Below are positions 11,701 through 23,433 of a stretch of DNA of 64,000 nucleotides, in pieces. The position numbers and the translations under genes are program-made. The notes beneath the pieces were generated by a model. That model was not told the origin of the DNA, did no database searches, and saw nothing but the letters and a program-made list of their open reading frames with translations. Source of the DNA: Hydractinia symbiolongicarpus (Eukaryota > Cnidaria > Hydrozoa > Anthoathecata > Hydractiniidae); NCBI RefSeq assembly GCF_029227915.1, contig NC_079886.1:13511001-13575000 (forward strand). Reading direction: 5' to 3'. Position 1 is the stretch's first letter; each line of letters starts with the position of its first letter.

Positions 11701-11820
11701 GTAATAATTATGTAATTTTGTTAATTACATATACTTAAATGTTTACACTTGTGTCTAATTAACTAAGCTTTTAAAAAATTTTAAAATAATAAGAGTTTAC
11801 AAGTGTTTACAAGTGTTTAA

Positions 11821-12343
11821 AATGGCGAACAAATTAGGAATTTCTGCACCCACGTGTTTCAATGCGAAAGGTGATCCAAACAGCTTTAGTTCTCGATGGA
11901 CAAAGTGGGTATACGGTTTCAAGACATACATTGCTGCTGCAGGCGTGACAGATGATAATCAAAAGAGAGAATTACTACTACATTGCTTGGGGTGTGCAAG
12001 AAGTTTTCGACACCCTTCCAAACACTGGGGAAAGTTTTGATGAGGCACTTGTTGCACTTGATGCATATTTTAAACCCAAGCAAAACCAACATTTCGAATA
12101 ACACGTGCTTGTATAAACGCCCAAAAAGACGACGAAAACATTGAGACTTACGTCACTAAGTTGCGTTCGTTAGCAAAAACATGTGAATTCCACAACAAGG
12201 ACGAAGAGATCGTGGATCAAGTCATTGAAAAATGTCGTTCGGCAAAATTACGCAAGCGATTGCTGCGGGAACCAGAACTCAATCTGGACAAGTTACTCGG
12301 CATCGCCCAAGCCATTGAGATCGCCGATCGACACTCTAAATAG
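11821..12343 (+). pseudogene. Ty3-type retrotransposon Gag relic
   Basis: Three frames join into a Gag capsid-like product. They read MANKLGISAPTCFNAKGDPN and FSSRWTKWVYGFKTYIAAAG at the start, then VFDTLPNTGESFDEALVALD with AYFKPKQNQ, and finally ETYVTKLRSLAKTCEF with LLGIAQAIEIAD. This is the usual layout of Ty3/gypsy and related Gag proteins. Frameshifts lie near 12,000 and 12,100, and one TAA falls near 12,102. No zinc knuckle, protease or polymerase follows before 12,700, so it is a truncated dead copy. Confidence 0.7.
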
Positions 12344-12451
12344 GGATATTACACGTTAAATACAAAAACCGCATGATGTTGTGCTAAGGAAAAAAAATTA
12401 TAAGAAGAAAAGTCTGGGGATGGGTTGAGAGGAATGAATTAAGAACAGCAA

Positions 12452-12600
12452 GTTTTAGCATTTTTTTTTTAACCACCGATACCCTCCTCTTCCTCTTTCA
12501 CTTCCACTGCCACTGCTCCTCTTCAGCTTCATCCGCTCCCGCACATCGTCCCTCTCGATGAAGGTGCGGAAGCCACCAGAAGCCTTCCAGGACTTGTAAT
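12452..12600 (-). other. Possible exon or element fragment, arginine/serine-rich
   Basis: A GC-richer minus-strand frame reads YKSWKASGGFRTFIERDDVR and continues with a basic, glycine/serine-rich tail to a stop at 12,452. Codon texture differs from the AT-rich surroundings. I do not recognise the product. It abuts a 26-bp perfect palindrome. Confidence 0.25.
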
Positions 12601-12626
12601 TTTGGGAGCTTATATAAGCTCCCAAA
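12601..12626. repeat. 26-bp perfect palindrome
   Basis: TTTGGGAGCTTAT is followed directly by its exact reverse complement. Further short inverted pieces (GGGAAC/GTCCC) lie in the next 60 bases. Confidence 0.7.
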
Positions 12627-12699
12627 GATTTATTTAGGGAACAAAAGTCCCGGAAGGCGTCCCAAGATAAATCTTTTTCTCAGCTGATAATTCATAAAA

Positions 12700-15060
12700 A
12701 CACGATCCAATTGTGCTACATTCTAAACTTCCAAAAACATGCAAAGTTGATCGACTTTTCTAATCACTCATTAAGTTATATTTACTGTTTTACCACATTC
12801 TACACTTCAAAGCAATTATTTCGAGTGTATAACTTACTTTCACCTTCTCTTCCAATCTTCCCACTCTTACCTAAGTCTTTCAACTCGCTGTTTTAACTCC
12901 TACATAAAGATCCCTCTCAAATTAATTTAAAACTGTACTTTCATATGCTAATTCTCGTATGCTAATCTAACTAAGTATTATATTATCTCATTTGGCCGCT
13001 AAAAGTAGTAGTGGTAGTTTATATTTGCTGTTTCAATTACAATTTTATCTATTACGTATAATGAGATGACAATGAGTTCATATACATGAATACAATCTAT
13101 GGCAGTTAGGAGACCAACCAAATAGAAACAGCTAGTCTATGTAACATCGCCGTTATGTGGCAAATTTTTTAGCAATTGCTGTAAAGATGTAACACAGAAA
13201 CATAGGACACAAATGTGTCTCAAACCTTCCTCAGTATTAAATTTTAATACAAAAAGCTTTATGTAAATGCAAAATTTTGCATCAAAGAAATGCAATTTCA
13301 GTATTGAAAAGGTAAAAAGCAAACTATGAAAATACTTACATCAACAATTTCGTTCTCCATAATTTTTATTATGTCACTAAATATAAATTTAAAACTAATA
13401 ATAAGCGATTAGGACAATTTCTAATACAACACCTTTTAATGGGAGTTAAAAGCACTGAAAGAAAAAGAATATTTGCAAACATTTCATGCAAAGAGAGTTT
13501 TATTGCCCTGGCTGTTGGTTGAAGAGCGTGTAGACACATTTCTACTTTACTTCAAGACAAAATGTATTTATTAAATTTTAGTATCCTGAGTAAAAATTTC
13601 AATGTCTACAAGCTCTTCTTGACAACCTGTACCACGAGAAGGTAGCCAATGGGACTAAGCAGGTCATACCTAAAATAAAGGACAGATTTATGTTGCAATT
13701 AACATTTTAAGTAAAAAAGAGTTACCCCATTTTGGTAATGTAATTGTTTATATACTTGATGTTGCATAACTTCAGTAACTGAGGTGTGATGGCTGGTAGG
13801 TTGATTGTTGTAAGTCGTTATGGTAGGGTGATTGGGCTGTGATGATCAGTAGGGTACGGATGAGACTGAATAATGCTGTAATGTTAAAGCACCTTGTTTA
13901 GGTTGCATATGGTGCGATATGTTAATAGGCAGCATAATCTATATATATATATATTGTAAACTTTTGTGAGGAAGGACCATATATATATATACAATGTTTT
14001 CAAAATAATGATTTTTGTTGACTTGAAATTTACTCCTTGCTCATTGCTTCGACATTTCAGTTTAAAATGTTTGGTAAAGTCAGTACGGATCATTAGATAA
14101 AAAAATTGTTTTGTTAACCGGTTCATTTTTACATTTTGTCCCTGTTTTTGCGGGAGAGGATGGTATGCAATCGAATAAATGATTTTTCAAAGTTTAACTT
14201 CTTGTTTTTTGGTGTTTTGTGTTTGTTTAAGTTTGGCTTTTTGATATTGTTCAGGTTGTATTGTTGTATAAGCATTTAGGGAAAAGACAATGTTTAAAAT
14301 GCATAAAGAACTTATTTCATAGATCTGTGCTTACTGTTGCATGCCTTTCTTTTCAACATTTCAAATTAACATGTTGAAGGTTTTCCACATAATCACATAA
14401 TAAGATGTATACATATTTTAGATGTGTTATTTCTGACATTATTATTATTGTTGTCGTAACTGTCTGGGTTGTGACTGTCAATGTTGTAACTTTCTACTAA
14501 CTAGATTTTACACCTTGCACGTCGTTGTTTTTCATATTTTGTCTGAAGTTTTGTTGGGAGGATTTCATGCGATTTGACATTTGATATTTTGTGTTAGATT
14601 TTAGGAACTTTTTTGTTAAATTATGACTTATATACTTTCTTTTTATGCATTTTAAGATTATTTTTTTAGTAAAAGGCATATTCAATATACTGAAATATTT
14701 GCTGATGTCATCAAAATTCAAATGAAAGAACTTTTCAATTTTTTTTCTGCCTAAGTGAATTTTTCCACGGGCCTAATCTACTAGTGTTATAGTCATGCAC
14801 CTTGTTCAGGTTTTGAAATTGGATTATGTTAATACACAATTTTTTTCAATAAGCAACTCATTTTTTAAGCAACTGAACTGGATTTGAAATGCTTTAAGCA
14901 ATTTTAGTTCTGCACAAATATATTTTTTACCAAAAATATGACTTAGTTTCTTTTTCCCGTTTATTATATATATGTTTAACAAAAACTAGACTTAGATATT
15001 CATTGACTCAAAAATAACATGAGATCTGACCAAAATCCAAATTGCTTATAAAAAAAAATG
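12700..15060. other. AT-rich stretch without recognised genes
   Basis: Small frames here are not supported by motifs. It contains scattered copies of a CACCTTGTTTAGGTTGCA repeat (about 13,893 and 14,797) and the Helitron-like 3' end at 14,700-14,784. Confidence 0.5.
14700..14784 (+). mobile_element. Helitron-like 3' end
   Basis: The text GCTGATGTCATCAAAATTCA leads, after a T-rich run, to GCCTAAGTGAATTTTTCCAC and then GGGCCTAATCTACTAG before a T. A small hairpin 8-12 nt before a CTAG terminus is the Helitron signature. It matches four copies at 51.8-54.1 kb. Confidence 0.5.
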
Positions 15061-15105
15061 TGCAAGCAGCTCAATGCTCTAATGCACCTTGTTTAGGTTG
15101 CATGT

Positions 15106-15290
15106 GCACCTTGTTCAGTTTGCAATTGGCTTACAACGCCATTAATAATCAGCACAAAGCTGTAATGTTAATGCACCTTATTCTGTCTGCAATTGGCTTA
15201 CAACGCCATTAATAATCAGCACAAAGCTGTAATGTTAATGCACCTTGTTTAGGTTGCAATTGGCCTACAACGCCATTAATAATCACACCT
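15106..15290. repeat. 67-bp tandem repeat (CACCTTGTT...CAACGCCATTAATAATC)
   Basis: GCACCT starts at 15,106, 15,173 and 15,240, so the unit is 67 bp. Two more diverged units lie at 16,360-16,470. Confidence 0.8.
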
Positions 15291-15652
15291 TTTTCTCCGA
15301 GGCGGTAGTTGTTTGTCTTTTGTTCTTATTAATTATCTTGCGAGTCTTGTAAGTCATTAACTTGCGCTTAACTTATTGAAGAAAAAATAGCTTATTATAA
15401 CTGCGCGTAACTATTGTTAAATAGTGTTAACATAACTATTCCCAATAGCATTATTGCAAATGTTATCAACTCTATCAATGTGACACGAACAGCCATTGTT
15501 TGATAGTTTTATAAAATAAAAGTTTTGCGTGGAAACTAAATAAACTAGCGAGAAGGCATTGTTAGTTGCGCGTATTCTTTCCTCCAAGGTTAAAGCTTTT
15601 AAGCGATAGAAATTATTATATTTTAACAAAGATTGAAACTTTAATTTTGACA

Positions 15653-16075
15653 CAAAAGCTTTTTTAGATCGCTTTTTAAAAGTTTAAAACCGAATAGCGG
15701 CGATAGAAATGTTTTTTAGATCGCATTTTAAAAGTTTAAAAGCGAAAAGCGGCGATAGAAATGTTTTTTAGATCGCATTTTAAAAGTTTAAAAACGAAAA
15801 ACGGCGATAGAAATGTTTTTTTTTTTAGATCGCATTTTAAAAGTTTTAAAACGAAAAGCGACGATAGAAATGATTTTTTAGATCGCATTTTAAAAGTTTA
15901 AAAACGAAAAACGGCGATAGAAATGTTTTTTTAGATCGCATTTTAAAAGTTTTAAAACGAAAACCGGCGATAGAAATGATTTTTTAGATTGCATTTTAAA
16001 AGTTTAAAAACGAAGAACGGCTTTAGAAAAGATTTTTTCGATCCTGTTTTAAAAATTTTAGACTCTTTCTTCGCT
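15653..16075. repeat. 52-57-bp minisatellite, about 8 copies
   Basis: GATCGCATTTTAAAAGTTTA blocks begin at 15,667, 15,719, 15,771, 15,828, 15,881, 15,934, 15,987 and 16,040. Spacing is 52-57 bp, varying mainly in a T run. Each unit also has GGCGATAGAAATG. Confidence 0.9.
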
Positions 16076-16261
16076 ATTAAAATTTAAAACAAAATGTTCT
16101 TACAATGAATTTTCGAAATCTTATCGCGAAGGGAAAAGTCCCGAACGTAGGGTTTTCCGTTTGCGTTGCTAAACGTTGCTTTTTATATAAAAAGAACTTT
16201 TAAAAGTTTTGCATGTTATAAAATATGTTTCAACGATAAAGAAATACTACTAAAAGTTTTA

Positions 16262-16690
16262 AAAGATGCGACTGGATAATAAATGCATCAGTGGTTAATG
16301 TAACAATCACAGACCTTTGTTAGGCTGTGTTATGACCCTCCACCTCCACCTCCACCTCCAGCAACGCCATTAATAATAAGCATAAAGCTGTAATGTTCAC
16401 CTTGTTCAGGTTGCAATTGGCCTAAACGCCATTAATAATCAGCACAAAGGTGCAATGTTAATGCAAGGTTCAATTCAGTCATACAGTATAGTAATTGTGG
16501 TATGATCGGTAGGGTACAGACGATTATGTTGATTACGATAAGTCAAAACGGTATGGTTTTGTGGTATGATGATCGATGTGATACGGATGAAATAGATATG
16601 CAACTAGATATCAAATGTATCCATGGTTAATGTAACAAACACAGACCTTTGTTAGGCTGTGTTATGACCCTCCACCTCCACCTCCAACAA
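16262..16690. repeat. Two direct copies of a ~90-bp block ending in CCACCT hexamers
   Basis: GTTAATGTAACAAxCACAGA, CCTTTGTTAGGCTGTGTTATG and a (CCACCT)n run occur at about 16,294-16,360 and again at 16,625-16,690. Confidence 0.7.
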
Positions 16691-16954
16691 CACCATTAAG
16701 CACATTGAGACTGGAAGAGCTAGTCCAATGGCAAGCTGCGCAAACAGGTGAAACCACGTGATTTACGTGTGCGACCTTTATTGGACCGCAAAAGGCCATA
16801 TTACAGCCTTTATAGGACTGTGCACGTAGTTAAGAGTGTTCTAGGGCAACGGCGCCAATGAAAACGACTTGGAACGTTGTAGCGCATTGAGACTGGAACG
16901 ACTAGTCCAATGGTAACATGCGCAGGCAGGTGAAACCACGTGATTTACGTGTGA

Positions 16955-19498
16955 GGCGTTTATTAGACTGCACAAGGCCATATTAGAGCCTTATAGGACT
17001 GTGCACGTAGTTAAGAGTGTTGTAAGGCAACGGCGCTAATGAAAGCGACTTGGGAGATTGTAGCGCATTGAAGATGGAAGGAATAGTTCAATGGTAACCT
17101 GCACAGGCAGATGGAACCACGTGATTTACGTGTGCGGCCTTTATTGGACTGCAAAAGGCCATATTACAGCCTTTATAGGACTGTGCACGTAGCTAAGAGT
17201 GTTCTAAGGCCACGGCGCTAAGGAAAACCACTTGGAACGTTGTAGTGCATTGAGACTGGAAGAGTTAGTCCAATGGTAAGCTGCGCAGACAGGTAAAATC
17301 ACGAGATTTACGTGTGCGGACTTTATTGGACCGCAAAAGGCCATATTACAGCCTTTATAGGACTGTGCACGTAGTTAAGAGTGTTCTAGGGCAACAACGC
17401 CAATGAAAACGACTTGGAACGTTGTAGTGCATTGAGACTGGAACAACAAGTCCAATGGTAACCGGCGCAGGCAGCTGAAAGAGCGTGATTTACGTGTGCG
17501 TCCTTTATTGGACCGGAAAAAAGCCATATTACAGCCTTTATAGGACTGTGCACGTACTTAAGAGTGTTCTAAGGCCACGGCGCTAAGGAAAACCACTTGG
17601 AACGTTGTAGTGCATTGAGACTGGAAGGAATAGTCTAATGGTAACCTGCGCAGGCAGATGGAACCACGTGATTTACGTGTGAGGCCTTTATTAGACTGCA
17701 AAAGCTATAGTACAGCCTATATTGGACTGTGCAAGTAGTTAAGAGAGATCTAAGGCAACGGCGCCAATGAAAACGACTTAAGACGTTGTAGTGCATTAAG
17801 ACTGGAAAGAAAAGTCCAATGGTAACTTGCGCAGGCAGGTGAAACCACGTGATTTACGTGTGAAGCCTTTATTAGACTGCAAAGGGCCATATTATGGCCT
17901 TTATAGGATTGCGCACGTAGTTAAGAGTTTTCAGAAGCGACGGCGCTAATGAAAGCAACTTGGAACTTTGTAGCGCATTGAAGCTGGAAGGAATAGTCCA
18001 ATGGTAACCTGCGCAGACATTTGAAACCACGTGATTTACGTGTGAGGCCTTTACTACACTGCAAAAGGCCAAATTACAGCCTTTATAGGACGATGCACGT
18101 AGTTAAGAGTGTTCTAAAGCGACGGCACCAAGGAAAACCACTTGGAACGTTGCAGCACATTGAGCCTGGAAGAGCTAGTCTAATGGTAAGCTGCGCAGAC
18201 AGGTGAAACCACGTGATTTACGTGTGCGGCCTTTATTAGACTGCACAAGGCCATATTAGAGCCTTATAGGACTGTGCACGTAGTTAAGAGTGTTGTAAGG
18301 CAACGGCGCTAATGAAAGCGACTTGGGAGATTGTAGGGCATTGAAGATGGAAGGAATAGTTCAATGGTAACCTGCACAGGCAGATGGAACCACGTGATTT
18401 ACGTGTGCGGCCTTTATTGGACTGCAAAAGGCCATACTACAGCCTTTATAGGACTGTGCACGTAGCTAAGAGTGTTCTAAGGCCACGGAGCTAAGGAAAA
18501 CCACTTGGAACGTTGTAGTGCATTGAGACTGGAAGAGCTAGTCCAATGGTAAGCTGCGCAGACAGGTAAAATCACGTGATTTACGTGTGCGGACTTTATT
18601 GGACCGCAAAAGGCCATATTACAGCCTTTATAGGACTGTGCACGTAGTTAAGAGTGTTCTAGGGCAACAACGCCAATGAAAACGACTTGGAACGTTGTAG
18701 TGCATTGAGACTGGAACAACAAGTCCAATGGTAACCGGCGCAGGCAGCTGAAAGAGCGTGATTTACGTGTGCGTCCTTTATTGGACCGGAAAAAGCCATA
18801 TTACAGCCTTTATAGGACTGTGCACGTACTTAAGAGTGTTCTAAGGCCACGGCGCTAAGGAAAACCACTTGGAACGTTGTAGTGCATTGAGACTGGAAGG
18901 AATAGTCTAATGGTAACCTGCGCAGGCAGATGGAACCACGTGATTTACGTGTGAGGCCTTTATTAGACTGCAAAAGCTATAGTATAGCCAATATTGGACT
19001 GTGCAAGTAGTTAAGAGTGATCTAAGGCAACGGCGCCAATGAAAACGACTTAAGACGTTGTAGTGCATTAAGACCGGAAAGAAAAGTCTAATGGTAACTT
19101 GCGCAGGCAGGTGAAACCACGTGATTTACGTGTGAAGCCTTTATTAGACTGCAAAGGGCCATATTATGGCCTTTATAGGATTGCGCACGTAGTTAAGAGT
19201 TTTCAGAAGCGACGGCGCTAATGAAAGCAACTTGGAACTTTGTAGCGCATTGAAGCTGGAAGGAATAGTCCAATGGTAACCTGCGCAGACATTTGAAACC
19301 ACGTGATTTACGTGTGAGGCCTTTACTACACTGTAAAAGGCCAAATTACAGCCTTTATAGGACGATGCACGTAGTTAAGAGTGTTCTAAAGCGACGGCGC
19401 CAAGGAAAACCACTTGGAACGTTGCAGCACATTGAGCCTGGAAGAGCTAGTCTAATGGTAAGCTGCGCAGACAGGTGAAACCACGTGATTTACGTGTG
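16955..19498. repeat. Higher-order duplication, 1272-bp unit (7 monomers), two copies
   Basis: The block from about 16,955 to 18,226 is repeated nearly unchanged at 18,227-19,498. The same 66-codon frame appears at 17,872 and 19,144 with a single residue change. Unit length equals seven monomers. Confidence 0.85.
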
Positions 19499-22400
19499 CG
19501 GCCTTTATTGGACTGCAAAAGGACATATTACAGCCTTTATAGGACTGTGCACGTAGGTAAGAGTGTTCTAGGGCAACGGCGCCAATGAAAACGACTTGGA
19601 ACGTTGTAGCGGATTGAGACTGGAACGACTAGTCCAATGGTAACCTGCGCAGGCCGGTGAAACCACGTAATTTACGTGTGAGGCCTTTATTAGACTGCAA
19701 AAGGCTATATTACAGTCTTTAGTGGACTGTGCCCGTAGTTAAGAGTGATCTAAGGCAACAGCGTCAATGATAACGACTTGGGACGTTGTAGCGCATTGAG
19801 ACTGGAACGACAAGTCCAATGGTAACCGGCGCAGGCAGCTGAAAGCGCGTGAATTACGTGTGCGCCCGTTATTGAACTGCAAAAGGCCATATTACGGCCT
19901 TTATAGGACTGTGCACGTAGTTAACAGTGTTCTAGGGCAACGGCGCCAATAAAAACGACTTAGGACGTTGTAGCGCATTGAGACTGGAACGACTACTGCA
20001 AAAGGCCATATAACAGCGTTTATAGGACTGTGCACGTAGTTAAGAATGTTGTAAGGCAGCGGCGCTAATGAAAACGACTTGGGACGTTGTAGCACATTGA
20101 GACTGGAAGGAATAGTGCAATGGTAACCTGCGCAGGCAGATGGAATTACGTGATTTACGTGTGGGGCTTTTATTAGACTGCAAAAGGCCATATTAAATCC
20201 TCGTGTTAGGCCTCAATTGGACTGCAAATCGCAATATTACAGACTTTATACGACTGTGCACGTAGTTAATAGTGTTGTAATGCAATGGCTCTAATGAAAA
20301 CGACTTGGGAGGTTGTAGCGCATTGAGACTGTAAGGAATAGTCCAATGGAAACCTGCGCAGGCAGTTGAAACCGCGTGATTTTCGTGTGCGGCTTTTATT
20401 GGACTGCAAAAAGGTAAATTACGGTCTTTATAGGACTATGCACGTAGTTAAGAGTGGTCTAAGGCCACGGCGCTAAGGAAAGCCACTTGGAACGTTGTAG
20501 TGCATCGAGACTGGAAGGAACAGTCTAATGGTAACCTGCACAGGCCAGTGAAACCACGTGATTTACGTGTGCGACCTTTAATGGACTGCAAAAGGGTATG
20601 TTACGGTCTTTATAGGACTGTGCACGCTGTTAATAGTGTTGTAAAGCAACGGCGCTAATGAAAAGGACTTGGGACGTTGTAGCGCATTAAGACTGGAAGG
20701 AGTAGGCCAATGGTAACCTGGGCAGACAGGTGAAACCACGTGATTTACGTGTGAGGCCTTAATTAGACTGCAAATGGCAATATTACAGCCTTTATAGGAC
20801 TGTGCACGTAGTTAATAGTGTTGTAAAGCAACGGCGATAATGAAGGCGACTTGGGACGTTGTAGCACATTGAGACTGTAAGGAATAGTCCAATGGTATTC
20901 TGCGCAGGCAGATGGAGCCACGTGATTTACGTGTGAGGCTTTTAATAGACTGCAAAAGGCCATATTTCAGCCTTTATAGGATTGCGCACGTAGTTAAGAG
21001 TTTTCAGAAGCGACGGCGCTAATGAAAGCAACTTGGAACTTTGTAGCGCATTGAAGCTGGAAGGAATAGTCCAATGGTAACCTGCGCAGACATTTGAAAC
21101 CACGTGATTTACGTGTGAGGCCTTTACTACACTGTAAAAGGCCAAATTACAGCCTTTATAGGACGATGCACGTAGTTAAGAGTGTTCTAAAGCGACGGCG
21201 CCAAGGAAAACCACTTGGAACGTTGCAGCACATTGAGCCTGGAAGAGCTAGTCTAATGGTAAGCTGCGCAGACAGGTGAAACCACGTGATTTACGTGTGC
21301 GGCCTTTATTGGACTGCAAAAGGACATATTACAGCCTTTATAGGACTGTGCACGTAGGTAAGAGTGTTCTAGGGCAACGGCGCCAATGAAAACGACTTGG
21401 AACGTTGTAGCGGATTGAGACTGGAACGACTAGTCCAATGGTAACCTGCGCAGGCCGGTGAAACCACGTAATTTACGTGTGAGGCCTTTATTAGACTGCA
21501 AAAGGCTATATTACAGTCTTTAGTGGACTGTGCCCGTAGTTAAGAGTGATCTAAGGCAACAGCGTCAATGATAACGACTTGGGACGTTGTAGCGCATTGA
21601 GACTGGAACGACAAGTCCAATGGTAACCGGCGCAGGCAGCTGAAAGCGCGTGAATTACGTGTGCGCCCGTTATTGAACTGCAAAAGGCCATATTACGGCC
21701 TTTATAGGACTGTGCACGTAGTTAACAGTGTTCTAGGGCAACGGCGCCAATAAAAACGACTTAGGACGTTGTAGCGCATTGAGACTGGAACGACTACTGC
21801 AAAAGGCCATATAACAGCGTTTATAGGACTGTGCACGTAGTTAAGAATGTTGTAAGGCAGCGGCGCTAATGAAAACGACTTGGGACGTTGTAGCACATTG
21901 AGACTGGAAGGAATAGTGCAATGGTAACCTGCGCAGGCAGATGGAATTACGTGATTTACGTGTGGGGCTTTTATTAGACTGCAAAAGGCCATATTAAATC
22001 CTCGTGTTAGGCCTCAATTGGACTGCAAATCGCAATATTACAGACTTTATACGACTGTGCACGTAGTTAATAGTGTTGTAATGCAATGGCTCTAATGAAA
22101 ACGACTTGGGAGGTTGTAGCGCATTGAGACTGTAAGGAATAGTCCAATGGAAACCTGCGCAGGCAGTTGAAACCGCGTGATTTTCGTGTGCGGCTTTTAT
22201 TGGACTGCAAAAAGGTAAATTACGGTCTTTATAGGACTATGCACGTAGTTAAGAGTGGTCTAAGGCCACGGCGCTAAGGAAAGCCACTTGGAACGTTGTA
22301 GTGCATCGAGACTGGAAGGAACAGTCTAATGGTAACCTGCACAGGCCAGTGAAACCACGTGATTTACGTGTGCGACCTTTAATGGACTGCAAAAGGGTAT

Positions 22401-22774
22401 GTTACGGTCTTTATAGGACTGTGCACGCTGTTAATAGTGTTGTAAAGCAACGGCGCTAATGAAAAGGACTTGGGACGTTGTAGCGCATTAAGACTGGAAG
22501 GAGTAGGCCAATGGTAACCTGGGCAGACAGGTGAAACCACGTGATTTACGTGTGAGGCCTTAATTAGACTGCAAATGGCAATATTACAGCCTTTATAGGA
22601 CTGTGCACGTAGTTAATAGTGTTGTAAAGCAACGGCGATAATGAAGGCGACTTGGGACGTTGTAGCACATTGAGACTGTAAGGAATAGTCCAATGGTATT
22701 CTGCGCAGGCAGATGGAGCCACGTGATTTACGTGTGAGGCTTTTAATAGACTGCAAAAGGCCATATTTCAGCCT
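19173..22774. repeat. Higher-order duplication, 1801-bp unit (about 10 monomers), two copies
   Basis: Text and open frames shift by exactly 1801 bp (19,293 to 21,094; 19,901 to 21,702; 20,763 to 22,564) with almost no differences. This points to a recent duplication. The junction is near 20,973. Confidence 0.9.
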
Positions 22775-23433
22775 TTATAGGACTGTGCACGTAGTTAAGA
22801 GTGTTCTAATGCAATGGCGCTAATAAAAACGACTTGGGCCGTTGTAGCGCATTGAGACTGGAAGGACTAGTCCAATGGTAACCTGTGCAGACAGTTGAAA
22901 CCACGTGATTTACGTGCGAGGCTTTTATTAGACTGCAAAAGGCCATATTACAGCCTTTATAGGACTGTGCACGTAGTTAAGAGTGTTCTAATGCAATGGC
23001 GCTAATGAAAACGACTTGGGACTTTGTAGCGCATTGAGACTGGAAGAAGTAGGCCAATGGTAACCTGGGCGGACAGGTGAAACCACGTGATTTACGTATG
23101 AGGCTTTAATTAGACTGCAAAAGGCAATATTACAGCCTTTGTAGGACTGTGCACGTAGTTAATAGTGTTGTAAAGCAACGGCGCTAATGAAAACGACTTG
23201 GGACGTTGTAGCACGATGAGACTGTAAGGAATAGTCCAATGGTAGCCTGCACAGGCAGATTGAACCACGTGATTTACGTGTGAGGCTTTTATTAGACTGC
23301 AAAAGGCCATATTACAGCCTTTAAAGGACTGTGCACGTAGTTAATAGTGTTGTAAAGCAACGGCGCTAATGAAAACAACTTGGGACGTTGTAGCACATTG
23401 AGACTGTAAGGAATAGTCCAATGGTAACCTGCG

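Noticed and set aside
17872-23310. Recurring 61-96-codon frames starting MAFxSxxKAxHVNHV and MKPRDLRVRPLLHCK
   Set aside because: They track the 182-bp satellite period on both strands and change wherever monomers change; they are repeat translations.
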